This document shows, one piece after another, positions 1 to 11,485 of a DNA stretch of 64,000 nucleotides. This DNA comes from Rhynochetos jubatus. Lineage: Eukaryota; Chordata; Aves; Eurypygiformes; Rhynochetidae. The stretch spans positions 66,864,150 through 66,928,149 of the forward strand of contig CM050649.1 of the NCBI GenBank assembly GCA_027574665.1. The letters run 5' to 3'. Below the pieces are notes generated by a model, which worked only from the letters and a program-made list of their open reading frames with translations, did no database searches and was not told the DNA's origin. Each line of letters begins with the position of its first letter. Within the stretch, counting starts at the first letter, position 1. A program made the position numbers and the translations under genes.

Positions 1-1119
1 AGTAGAGCCTTGAGGAGTTCAAGACATTTGCCATAGTTTCTAAATGCCTTTGTAATTAATCTGAAATTCAGGCAGCTGCAGGTCACCTTCAAGGCAGACA
101 GAGCTGCCTTCCATCAGGGGATCTGTTTTGAAAGTGGTAGATCTTTCTTTTTTATTGGGGACTAGAAACAAACAACAATCTGGAAGAACAGCAGGCTAAA
201 AGCCGACCCTGGAACACAGGCAGAAACACGGAAGCACGGAAGTCAGATGCAGAAGCCAAGTGCCAGGTCTCTAGTAGGACTCCTGGAAAGAGGCATTAAA
301 GCACCCAAAGCATCCAGGACAAATGATGCTGCGTGGAGGGAAAGGTTTCACAACGTGGTGATTGTAACAGCAACTTGGGCATTACTGGAAGGGCATGGTA
401 AACGATACACAATGATGCTTTGATGCACACTGGCAAAGTGATTGGGTTAGCTGGGGGAGTGGAGGAACCCTCATGGTATACCTGGTCATGTTCACAAGGG
501 CTTGGTTTGCGGGCTTCTGGAGGCAGCAGTTAGGTGAAGATCCTGCTTGACCCTTCTAACAGGGAGTGGGGAGAGATGGTTGTGCCTCATCATAGTACTC
601 TTACCACGGGGGATAAAACAAGGAGTTCATTCTCATAAGTTACTTTTGCCTTTGGTGAGGGTAAAACCTGTCTAGCAGACAAACGTGGTTCATAATGCTC
701 ATAGGGGGAAGAAAAAAGCAAACACCAAGATATTTCATTGCATTAACCTTGGCCAGAGCACAATGTTTACTGTATTGCTTGACCTTCACACACAATCCTA
801 ACACAATTGTTTTCTTCTAAGTGTTGCAAAAATAGGGCACCGTCACCTTCACCTCCTAGTTTTAATTCCATCTCAAATACTGTTACGGTATTTATAGTTT
901 TTTTCATTCTCATGTGCTGCTGAACATTGTAAGAAGCTTATTGTTATATATATTTAAAAAAAATCTGGTTCTCAACAAACATAAATGCTCTCTGCAAATT
1001 TGGTGAGGCTAGCACTTGTGGGAGGGTGCTGAAACCTGGACAATGCCTTCTGCAGGCTGTGTTTTTGTACTGTGGACTAATTAAATAAATAAAGAACCAC
1101 CCAGCTGGGAAGCATCTAC
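1..1119 (-). other. AFF3 intron 2, part next to exon 2
   Basis: This is non-coding sequence after the donor of the second coding exon (GTAGAT read on the minus strand at 1119-1114). The next AFF3 exon, expected to start with residues like TNKGDELSNRIQ, is not in these bases on either strand, so the intron runs off the left edge. The sequence is unique and AT-rich, with a short TA-rich patch near 943-960. I see no interspersed repeat or other gene. Confidence 0.8.
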
Positions 1120-1240
1120 CTTGTATGGTTCACTGAAGAGGGAGTAACTCGCGTTAAACGTGCCATCCTCCTGCTGGGCCTCCTGATTTCTCCTTTCCCA
1201 TTCTTTCCTTCGCAGCACGTTTCTATCCGGCTCGTAGACA
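1120..1240 (-). CDS. AFF3: AFF3 second coding exon (residues 18-58)
   Basis: This exon of 121 bases, read on the minus strand, is part of the gene for AFF3 (LAF4), a nuclear AF4/FMR2-family scaffold that recruits P-TEFb and other elongation factors to RNA polymerase II. The first base completes a Cys codon begun in exon 1; the frame then reads [31 protein letters not shown] and YSLFSEPYK. From memory this agrees with mammalian AFF3 at nearly every position, with conservative changes such as ERERR to EWERR. The closing LFSEPYK corresponds to the start of the AFF4 segment (LFAEPYK) that binds cyclin T/CDK9. The exon is bounded by a clean acceptor (CTGCAG, 1246-1241) and donor (AAG then GTAGAT), and leaves in phase 0. 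The other three paralogues differ more in this segment, so AFF3 is preferred over AFF1, AFF2 or AFF4. Orthology is sure; isoform structure is not visible. Confidence 0.96.
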
Positions 1241-1285
1241 CTGCAGCAAAAAGAGGAATAGCTTTTTAAGAGTTAAAAATTAGCA
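1241..1285 (-). other. AFF3: Splice acceptor region of AFF3 exon 2
   Basis: Read on the minus strand, the intron ends with a pyrimidine tract (ATTCCTCTTTTTGCTGCAG) directly before the exon. Branch-site-like sequences CTAAT and TTAAC lie roughly 30-43 bases upstream of the AG. The CAG at 1243-1241 fixes the exon boundary and restores the frame with exon 1. Confidence 0.85.
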
Positions 1286-4200
1286 GGCAACATACAAACC
1301 AACGTGAATTTAAAAGTGAAGAGCGCTGATTTGCAGACAGATGGTAAAAATAAGCAAGAACATGAATCAGATGAACGCCAGTCCAAGCAGGCTGGGGAGG
1401 CTCAGGTCTCTGGGAATGCTGGTGCTTTCTTCACACAGAGAATAGATAATTAAATTCTTACAGAAGAATAAAAAAGAAATCACAGGGCAGGATCTAGTCT
1501 GTGCACAACTTCTCTGCTTGAAATGTGACAAAGGAAATATCTAAGCAACTTTGACAAAGACTGAAAGTACTCTTAAGGCAGATGGTAATTACAGCTATGA
1601 GTAAATAGAAATTATGAACATATTTCCACTTATGACATATCCTCTGAGTGAGGAGAATGCTCCTTTTTTTTCACATGGATGTGTTTCTGTAGTGATTCTT
1701 TCATTAACTAGCTCCCTAAAGAGCTGTTAAAACTACATGCTGTAGTGGTTTCCACAGTTAGGCTGCTTCTTCTGATCTCTGTTAATCAGCCAAGTGGTGA
1801 AACTACTACTGAAACAATTCCTCTTTCTGATGGATTTGACACTATCACAACTTCAGAGCATGAATAAATGAATACTGGCACAACAGTGTATGTATGGCTG
1901 GTAGAGTGAAGCTGAAAGAGAATAAAATCACTGCATTACACAACAGTATTAATTTTCAGAAATTAACTAGTCTGCCTACTAATATAGACACCCAGAATAA
2001 AAAGGAACTTTTTTTATTCAGAATTCTAGTTTAATGCATGACAACATAAACCAGAGAATCCTTTCCCTGAATTTCCCTGACAACAACACAGGTTTGCACA
2101 TTCCAGTCTGTTACGTTTTACTCGCCTCACAAAGGAAACCAGTGTGTCTAATAAGGTTTACATGCTATTTCAGGACAATGAGATGAGTATGCTGATTGCC
2201 TATTTTGCTTAGCTCAGCTAATGTCTTTCTTCTGGCATTGTAAATCTGTAAAGTAGAAATATATATTAATGTCATCTAAGTGCACCATGTGTTAATAAAA
2301 AAAAAGGTTGTCTTGCTAACCAGCTTCCCAGTTAGCAAAACATATGTTGTATCGGCTACCCACGTGACGTTACCTAGTACGCCTCAGGCAAGGCAGTAAA
2401 ACGGCCAACAGCTATCCGATTCTAATTCAAGACTTGAAAGAGCTGAGTATACGTAGGATATGTTAGATGCTATTAGTAATTAAAAGCAATTCCTTAGCAC
2501 TCACCAAACAGACACAGACTCTGATCTTTACTTGTTAACGCTGCTAACTGGAACTGCACTGTGGAGTACCCTTCTGATGGGTCTGAGGGCAGATGCTCAA
2601 TGCCGAGCAGGGCTCTCAAACACCGTGATTTATTGTGGAACACAGGGTTTCAGTACAGCAGGTCGGAGACAGCTCCCAACCATCTGTTTGTTTATTCCAC
2701 TTAGAGGTGGTTGAGGCTTTTTGGGTTTATCCTGTATTTTTCATGAGCAATGTGTGTTACTCAACACCAACACCCTCTCTTTGAAAGGGATTGTCATGAG
2801 GAGGCAATCATTGGCATAGAGTCTTGAGCATGGAAAATGCCTTCCTCCAGCAAGAAGGGGATAGCCATGGGGATAGGACTCCCCATAGGGTCCCAGTGAG
2901 TGGAGATCATCTCCTGAACACACTGCTGAGGCCAGATGCAGAGCCATTGTCATTTACTTCTACGTGAGCAACAGCCCTCAGTTACTACATCATGCTCCCT
3001 AAGCCTACTCCCATCAGTAACAACAGCCCCTGTGTCTAAAGCAGACTTTCTGCCAGGCTGGAATAATCATTGTTGGGTTGGGTTTTCCTGGAGTTGCAGG
3101 GATTTGCAACTTCACCCTCCACCACGTTTCTCCACCTAGGACCTCCGGACTCTTTAAGATGCTTTGCATTTGGATGCAATGCCTGCAATCAAATACATGG
3201 GCAGCTCCCCTGAGGTTAATTATAATACTGATCTATACCCAGTTTCTAGGAAGTGAACAAGTGCAACATTCTTCACTAGGATTCATACAAATTTAAAAAT
3301 GCACTGGTGTGATACTCCTGAAGAGGAAGGACATTTTTGTCCCTTTTTTTGTTGGAGACATATTTGATGAAGACATACGAGTCATCGGATCTCTGAACCC
3401 CTTTCCCAAATGAGAAGCTCACTGTTGGCAATGCAATGCACAACCTGCAATGATTCAGAATGATTATGCAAATGGTAGAACCATGTGACAATGCCTAATA
3501 TGCTGTCTATAAGCAGTAAGTTAAGAAGAGCTACAAATTGAGAGTTGTATTCTTTTGGTAACACCAGATGGCAAAATCTCTGGCATTCGTGAGGCTGCTC
3601 CTTATTTGCGTGAACATTGCAACAATCACACTTCCTTGAACGTATGTCACCAAATTTATTTATTTATTTTGGTTTGAGGAGAATACTGCCAACTGCTATA
3701 ATTGTCTTTATTGCAAACACTTTAGTTAATGGAAAATGATTATTGTTACTAGTTTTCTTCTTCTTTTTTTTTTTTTTTTAAATATATTTGTAATTTAAAA
3801 CAATCCTAAAGGTACATGTACATTTTTGGGCGTTTACAGTGTGTGTCTTTTCCACAGATAACAAATTCATGAAAATCTCAAGATTTTTTCCTCATTGGGG
3901 CATCTGTGTGTATATGAGTGATCTATATATGTGTTAGACGTGTGCTCACACATCAGCTTATTGATGAAGAGTTTTGCTAGTATGCACCAAAATGTCGAAG
4001 CAGTTTTGCAAGACTTGAAAAGTAAAGAACATGCAACTATTCATCTCTCAAAAGCCAGGGTCATTTATAGGTGTTTCATACAGGTCAAACTCCAAAAGGA
4101 TGAATTTAAATAGTTTTTCAATGATATATCGTTATTTTTAAAATGCTGCATCTGTTTCAAATTTCTGCTTAAAGGACATGAACTGAAGCATGAGTAACAA

Positions 4201-7200
4201 GTCAAACACTTGCAAAAGTTATATATAAATAAATGTTGTATTATAAAAATTACACTATCTCAAATTCAGCACAGTGCTTTAAACGCACACTTTGTATTAT
4301 CTCAGCCTTAAGATCTGCCAAGAGACATACTGGACTTACCCGTGAATTATGTCTAAATACCAGTGTCGCAGGCTTATAGGGCATTCAGCACACCATTACC
4401 ACCACACGGTTACAGCAGCTCTACCTTCTCTGCTCCTGCTAGGATACGCTGAATAGTTTCACTCTCAGGTATTTTACAGATCAGAATTCCAGTGGATTCC
4501 CAATCTACCGAGAGTAGGCATGTTTTAACAAATTTCGACCTGTGGTGATAACTTTGGGAAGATTACCTTGATGGCTCCCCACTCTGGCCGTGCACTAGGT
4601 GAACACGTCTACCCATGCAAGCAGCTCAGGTGCACTTGTGCCCAAAGGGGGGGCGGCTGTGGCACCAGCCTCCCCACAGTGCTGACAGAAATGTTCATAG
4701 CTCACTTCACGCTACTCCTGACTCCAGAAGGAACCACTTCCTTTAGTCCTTAATTAGAAATAGACAGAGATGGCTCAGGGGACAGCCTAGGAGCAGAGCA
4801 ATAACCTTACCTGAAAAACTGGGACTGGATTTAATCTCCCACAAAGTCCAAGGAGTTATGTAGTCTCAGGCTAGGCTGAAAGCAATCACATATAAAGCCT
4901 AAAGTTTTAAGTGATGGAGAGTGTCCTTTCCTTTTTGTTTTTATTTTTTTTTTAAAGCACACTATTTCGGACTCAATTTATGTCCCTCAGACATCCCTAC
5001 TCGAAACAATTCAAATTAAAAGGTCTAATCTCCATGATGAACTGACTGGAGACAATGCACCAACATATTCTCCTGTCCTTCAGTTTTAGGGAACGCCCAG
5101 GTTCTGCATTCAGAGGAAGATGTCCTTTTCCACAGATTAAAGCACCACACCTTCACTGAGGAATTACACGCCTTCGCAGATGTATGGTGTGCATTAACGA
5201 TGCTGCTTGACCTTTTCAGAAACCACAAAATTGCCACATCACCAAGGAGAGGTTCAGGAGGGAAACTGTTATTTTGTTACAAGATCACCATCCTCGTAAC
5301 AGCTGGCATCTTCGAGGCTGTAAAAGGCACAGGTAGGCAGACTGAGAGCAAGATGGCTGGCGCTCCCCATGCCTCGCATCCGTTTATTTTCTGGCAGAGG
5401 AAGGGGGCAGTGACTCAGCCTGCCCTACCTGCATGACAGAAGTCGTGACCGTGCGTGTACATGCACTTAGCAACAATTACTGAACTCGTTATAGTTTGCA
5501 GTAAGCTGCAATCTCGCCTTTACCTTTCCAGACCTTTCAATGTCATTTTCCAGTCCAAAGATTTAGTTCATTATTCTCTGAATCATGAGGACTTTGCAAC
5601 ACCCCCCCCCCACACACACCTTCCCTCTACCTCCTCATGCACATAAATATTGTGATATAGATTTAGCAGGAGTAGCTGGTTTATTTGCAGTTAATGTTTT
5701 TGACCCAGGAGGCTGATCTCCTTCACCCCAGCAGCCGTGTGTTGCATTTGCACAAAACGTTCAGAACCTGAAGTCTAGACATATTAATAACAAAAGCAGA
5801 CCTGACGCCTTGCACTAATATGCAACGATTTCTTAAATTGGTAAAAAACCAGTTCCCGGGGGCTCCTAGCAGGCCCTCGCTGAGGAAGACCTGGATACCA
5901 TCTGCAAGCGCTGAGCTTCTTTCCCAGATTTTGTCATCTCCCTCATTTGTGCACAAACAGACCTTTCTCCTTCCATAATCAGATTAAGAGAGTCCATACA
6001 AAACGCCATCAGACCGGGTCATGCAAATGATACCATCCCCAAGCTGCCAAGTGGAGTACCTGAATATCCCCTGGGAGTGTACAAGCAAACAAAACCCCAA
6101 GAACACAGCCCATAGTGACTAAAAGATGTGTGGGTTTCAAGAATAAAACTAGACCCATGAACAAGTTTTCTGGGAGGACACATATATCTTTTAAATTAAA
6201 TTTTAGCACCCGGTCATTTCTGAATTATGAACAAAGTTGGAACTGCTTCAAAATCATGAAAAACCGGAAATATGTCAAGAAAATAAATTTTAAAATGGTT
6301 TACTGATTATTCTCAACATTTCCCCACAAATTGTAATCTGGCACACAAGTCAATATACTAAATTTCACGCTGAAGTGAGGGCAATTTCTTAAATATTTCA
6401 TAGTCTAATTCTCCCCTGAATTACCACATTTATGCCAAAGTAGCTAAATAGAATAACTCCAGGGAAAAACTTATGAGACACAATAAAAAAAGCCAGTCCA
6501 ACCCTGTTGCAGGACAGTGATTATGAAACTGAATTCAGAATGGAAATTTTATTCTGAATTTAAACGTGTCATCATTCCTCTATCTCTGCAATATTTTAAA
6601 ACACAAAAGGATTAACCAGCCTGAGACCTTGTAAAGGCAATAGCCCCAAACATTTTTAGAGAACAGTCTTAATTCTGACAATTTAATTACAACAATTCAG
6701 GTTATTTTGCTTGCTGAATTGCTGTGCTTAACATGGAAGTGCTATCATTTAATGCCTGTTTTTTATTTTACTGTTCATGTCCATGGATTTTGCTGGCCAA
6801 TTTCTTGGTACCAGTTCCATTTTCAGCTAAGTATAAACGATGCCTGTTTGGGAACTAATTGCTAATGGGTTATGGGGAGCTCTTAGTGATGGCAACCTTA
6901 CATTTTTGAGCACTAATAGTTTTCCCTAATGACATCTGAACTATCGGTTCGATTATAACAAAGGGGATGCCTTTGATGAACAAGTGGCATAATCAATAAA
7001 ATACATTCCTAGGTTGCAAACGACTTTTTTTAGACTTTTATCTAGCTTAAACAGCAGAAGTTAATTTGAGGATTTTTACAGTATTTTTTCCCATTTACAA
7101 ACAGAAATGCCGTGGGGTAAAGCAATTACTCTGATTTACTGTTTTCACTTTGATTGAACATAAAGATGTAGCAGGGTCTCAAAAAAAGCAGTAACTTAAC

Positions 7201-8198
7201 AAACTGTGCTCCTATCCACAGACAGATAAAGTACCTACTTTGCTATTTCAAAGAGTTTACCTCCAGGCAGCAGCACAGAGCAAACATCAATCAATGACAT
7301 GTGTCTAAGATGAGATTGATGTTTACTCTCACAGCTTTTCATCTTACATCCAATAAATTATTTTTCCTTCACCAAAATGCCTGGTTAAATTTCATTTTTC
7401 ACTTTGCAGTATCAGTTTTAAAACTTTAGCTTCCAGCAATTTTAAAGCTAGGATTCATTGATGCTTCAGCTTTTACAGCATGTTTATGATTTGTATTAAC
7501 TATGAAACACTACCGTCCAAACACAAATATGATCAGGGGGAGCTGAGCTTGGTCGGCCACTCATGCGGTGGCAGGTGCGGGCTGGAAGGTGCGAGATTGC
7601 TTTAATTATCTGCCCGGAAATTCTGAGTCCAAAACTGGAAGCTATATTTTCAGGGGCAGATATATTGCATCTACCAAATGAATGCATATATACATATGAT
7701 ATCTGCAAAATTAGCATCTGAGGGTTCAATGCAGGTCTTCTGAGTGTTCATGCTGGGCAACTGGAAGGAACCAAGGAATGACTAATTGTAGGTGCAGTTG
7801 TTATCTTACAAGCACTTGCAGCTGACGTTCACAAAATGCGAGTGCTTTGCACGCAACCTGACTGAATTTTAAATATGTATTGAAATATTGAGAAAACCTA
7901 GGGTTGCAACTGAGACTGGCATCTAGGTTGTTGAGTCAGAGCAGTAAACATCGCAACAGAGGAACATTAAAAAAAAATCCAATTTAGTTCAACATCTGCT
8001 TGTACAAGAGCACCTCTTCCAGCTCTGCTACACACAAAACATGCACGTTTTCTTCCCTTGGTGAAGTTTTGCCCAATGAGAGATATTGAGACATAATTCC
8101 ACTCTTTTTTTTTTTTTTTTAATGTTTCATGAAAAATAACTTCTTCACATTATAAAAATCTACCAGCCCATGCCTATCAGCATACATAGGTATAAGTC
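1241..8198 (-). other. AFF3: AFF3 intron 1, segment nearest exon 2
   Basis: This stretch is unique intronic DNA of moderate to high AT content. It contains simple tracts: an ATTT run at 3653-3670, a T16 run at 3764-3779, a C10 tract followed by CA repeats at 5602-5618, and a T16 run at 8105-8120. A short perfect inverted repeat (TTGCTAAC/GTTAGCAA, 10-base spacer) lies at 2313-2338. The stretch around 6640-6910 is AT-rich with several homeodomain-type TAAT/ATTA cores and little low complexity. Short open frames here (60-80 codons) match nothing I recognise and look like chance. Confidence 0.75.
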
Positions 8199-8769
8199 GA
8201 GGGAGGTGATTCTCCCCCTCTACTCTGCTCTCGTGAGACCCCACCTGGAGTACTGTGTCCAGCTGTGGAGCCCTCAGCTTACGAAGGATATCGACCAGTT
8301 GGAGTGAGTCCAGAGGAGGCCACGAAGATGCTCAGAGGGCTGGAGCACCTCTGCTATGGGGACAGGCTGAGAGAGTTGGGCTTGTTCAGCCTGGAGAAGA
8401 GAAGGCTCCGGGGAGACCTTATAGCACCTTCCAGTACCTGAAGGGGGTTACAAGGAAGCTGAGGGGGGACTTTTTACAAGGGCCTGTAGTGACAGGACAA
8501 GGGGTAATGGGTTTAATTGAAAGATAGGAGATTTAGATTAGATGTAAGGAAAAAGTTCTTCCTGGAGAGGGTGGTGAGGCACTGGCACAGGTTGCCCAGA
8601 GAAGCTGTGGGTGCCCCATCCCTGGAATTGTTCCAGGCCAGGCTGGATGAGGCTCTGAGCAACCTGGTCTAGTGGAGGGTGTCCCTGCCCATGGCAGGGG
8701 GGTAGGAACTAGATGGTCTTTAAGGTCCCTTCCAACCTTAACCATTGTCTGATTGTATAACTCTATGAT
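8199..8769 (+). mobile_element. CR1 LINE fragment, 3' end, 5'-truncated
   Basis: About 570 bases closely match the 3' end of an avian CR1 non-LTR retrotransposon in plus orientation, antisense to AFF3. The beginning still translates as a reverse-transcriptase ORF tail ([18 protein letters not shown], then TKDIDQLE) before a stop near 8307. Later hallmarks include GGCTGGAGCACCTCT, AGCCTGGAGAAGAGAAGGCT, ACCTGGTCTAGTGGAGGGTG and AGGTCCCTTCCAACC, and it ends in a decayed ATTCTRTG-type tail (CTGATTGTATAACTCTATGA). It is 5'-truncated as most CR1 copies are and is a dead copy, with in-frame stops and small gaps breaking the ORF. The good match suggests a fairly young avian CR1 subfamily. A 90-codon open frame at 8255-8527 is only a shadow of this element. 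Confidence 0.96.
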
Positions 8770-11286
8770 ATCCAAAAATTCATCATTAATTATAAATGGA
8801 TAATTCCATATTCAATGTTTTACTGTTTTCTTTTTGCTTCTAAGTGCTGGTGTTCTCTTTGTATAACCCTAAAACTGCTAGCAAAAATACCTAAGATGGA
8901 TGAAGATCTAGTAACAATGCTGGGCCAAGCTAGGAACAGAATATTACTATCAATTTTAAATTTGCCTTGCACAAAAAATATATTGTTTGAAAATACATTC
9001 ACAAGTTACAAAGTCACCACTATTAATAATTTTAAACCTGGAATGAATGGGGATTTTTTTTCCACAATCCAAAATTATATTTAAAACCACCAAAAATTAA
9101 ATGGAGATTTTGGCTGTCAAGAAACAGATGCTGTAGATGAAAGAGGGGAAAGTATTTCTTTTGCATCCTTATCCATATTTTCCAAGTGGAGAGGAAAAAA
9201 ATACCAAGACTGAAGAGCACTAAGCACAGTGAAGCCCTTTCATTTGATTTTGTTAATGTTACTTTTATGTTGTAATTAAAAAATACAACAGCTGAGGGGA
9301 TCAATAGGAAATCTTTTTCTCCATCTAACCTAATGCTGCTGAATTCCTTGGGCTGCTACCTGGGTCTTACCTAACTTGGTGATGCCTATATCTGATCCAG
9401 TTTCTTCTTACGTTGCTTCCCTGCCAGAGATGTGCGACACAACGCCTCACTTGTCTGTTTTACTCCACAATGATTTCTGCTTTCCATGGCATCCTTATGC
9501 ATGGGAAACGATTCCAGCTATCATCTGCCAAACTTAGGTATTTTTTCTTTGAAACTTCTTCTTTAGGCTCCTTATAGTCATGAGTAGTCAAAAATGATAG
9601 GGTGGGGTTTTTTTGATCAGTCATCCAGCTCATGTCTGTAGAGGATGTGCACACAGAGGCAAATTACTCCTATAGTCTTGGTGCATATCCTGAAGAGTTT
9701 ACAGACTGAATGCTACAATAAACTGAATTTACTATCATTGTGTGATTTCTAGGGATGTTCTGAACATTTTAAATGTAATGAAAAAATCTGGCCTTTTAAA
9801 AAACGTATTTGACATTTTGCAGCAAGTGTTTAATACTTTATTAAAAATGTTTGTTGAGCTCCTTATTGATGTGTTTGGTGAAAAATGGATTTTAGTCAAT
9901 AAAGATCTTCAATGCTAGTTTCAGTAGTTAAAAAATGAAAACAAGAATCCTGAAAACTGTGAAAAATTATGGTTTGTCTCTCTGATATCTTTCTTGAAGA
10001 AAAGGTCTTTTTCAGAAAAAAAGAACACCTCCTTGCTCCCATTTTTCTTTAGCAACTTAAATATCCTATTCTTTCCATGGGGCTCTGAACAGTGATCCAT
10101 CTACCCACAGCTAATTGCAAGACTGAGAAGTACAGTGTCATATACTTCACACAACACACAAAAATGGAAAGCTCTGTAACTGGGAGAAAAATGTTATCAA
10201 GCAATGCAGCCTGGTGGAACTTGACTTAAAGTAGCAAAAGCAAAGGCTTTAATGAATCATTAAGGCCAGATCTAAGAGCACTTTGCCACTACAGAGATAA
10301 CAGCAGTGACTATTAGAAGACATTCCTGGCGCAGTAGCAGAAGGAGCAAAACTTCACAGACTTCCACGGGTGAAAAACATGAGTAGTTTTAATTTGTTAA
10401 TTGACCTCAGTGCTGCTAAGAACCCCTACGAAACCCCTATGAGTGAAAGACACACAGAGATTCAGTACCTAAATGCAAAGGTTGTGAAAACTCTTGCCTA
10501 TATTTCTATTCTATGCCCTTGATTCATTCAAAATTATTTGATGTCCAAAAGGCACCAAAACATAACACTGAAGCCCAGGACACAAGATTGCAGCTTTATG
10601 TAGTACTGCACATTCACAGAAAGCCAAAGTACAGTATTTCATTATGAATGTGTCAGCTGTTAGTAACCATCAAATCTATGACTCATGAAAATGTCTATAC
10701 ATGTTTTATTAACAAAGCAACATTTCCAATTTGCTCTTACTATAATGGGTAATGACTGAAGGTTCATCAGGGTTAATCAAGAAAATGATGTAAATTTTAT
10801 ATTGTATTATGTTTCACTTGGCTTAAAATGGATCTTGGGCGACAATCTTTTTTATGTGTTTAATCATGATTTACAGCATTATGGAAACCACACAACAGCC
10901 CCAGTGTGAAAAAAAAATTATGAACCAGTCTGTGCATAAGTCATCAGATTTTTATGTATTTGCAGAAAATCACTTCTTGGGTTCTTCAGCAGACAGCCAC
11001 CAAGTTTGGTTTCTGTAGAAATAGAATCGATACATTTTGAGATGTCTTGCTTTAATTTATCTTTCTTTCATATTTTATAGAAAGACGGAGACCTTATTAT
11101 AGCATTTTATATATTACAGAGGAGCCATCACTACAGACAGGTAAGGCTGAACTGAGTTTTAAACAGATCTGTATTAGCATGTCTACATGATAAAAATTAA
11201 TTTGGATGATGTTAATAACTGCACATGCAGATAAAGCAACAAAGTAGTTAAACCCTATGCCAGCTGTACAGATACAAAAGGAATCA
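8770..11286 (-). other. AFF3: AFF3 intron 1 between the CR1 copies
   Basis: This is unique AT-rich intronic sequence. I see no repeat array, recognisable exon or RNA gene. Open frames of 60-90 codons at 8815-9304 overlap one another on both strands, as expected of AT-rich DNA read by chance. Confidence 0.7.
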
Positions 11287-11330
11287 GCCACTGTATATGT
11301 CCAAATATGCCACTGTATATGCCCAAAAGT
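11287..11330. repeat. 22-bp tandem duplication abutting a CR1 fragment
   Basis: Two adjacent 22-base units (11287-11308 and 11309-11330) share 19 of 22 bases and both begin GCCACTGTATATG. The second unit ends directly where the CR1 match at 11332 starts. CR1 normally leaves no long target-site duplication, so this is either a local duplication or a by-product of the insertion. Confidence 0.75.
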
Positions 11331-11331
11331 C

Positions 11332-11485
11332 TCCTTCCCTGGATACTTTCAGAAGCCGCCTGGACTTGTTCCTGTGTGATCTGCTCTAGGTGACCCTGCT
11401 CTGGCAAGGAGCTTGGGCTAGATGATCTCTAGAGGTCCCTTCCAACCCCTAACACTCTGTGAATCTGTGAATCTGTGAATCTGTA
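11332..11485 (+). mobile_element. CR1 LINE fragment, 3' terminus
   Basis: A 154-base fragment in plus orientation matches the last part of an avian CR1 element. Diagnostic runs are CTTCCCTGGATACTTTCAGA, GCCTGGACTTGTTCCTGTG, CTAGATGATCTCTAGAGGTC and CCCTTCCAACCCCTAACAC. It ends in three or more copies of an 8-base TGTGAATC unit, a variant of the CR1 terminal octamer repeat. Its consensus differs from that of the copy at 8199-8769, so it is a different CR1 subfamily. Only non-coding 3' sequence and the very end of the ORF region remain. Confidence 0.93.

Noticed and set aside
8255-8527. 90-codon open frame considered as a gene
   Set aside because: It lies wholly inside the CR1 fragment, out of frame with the reverse-transcriptase tail.
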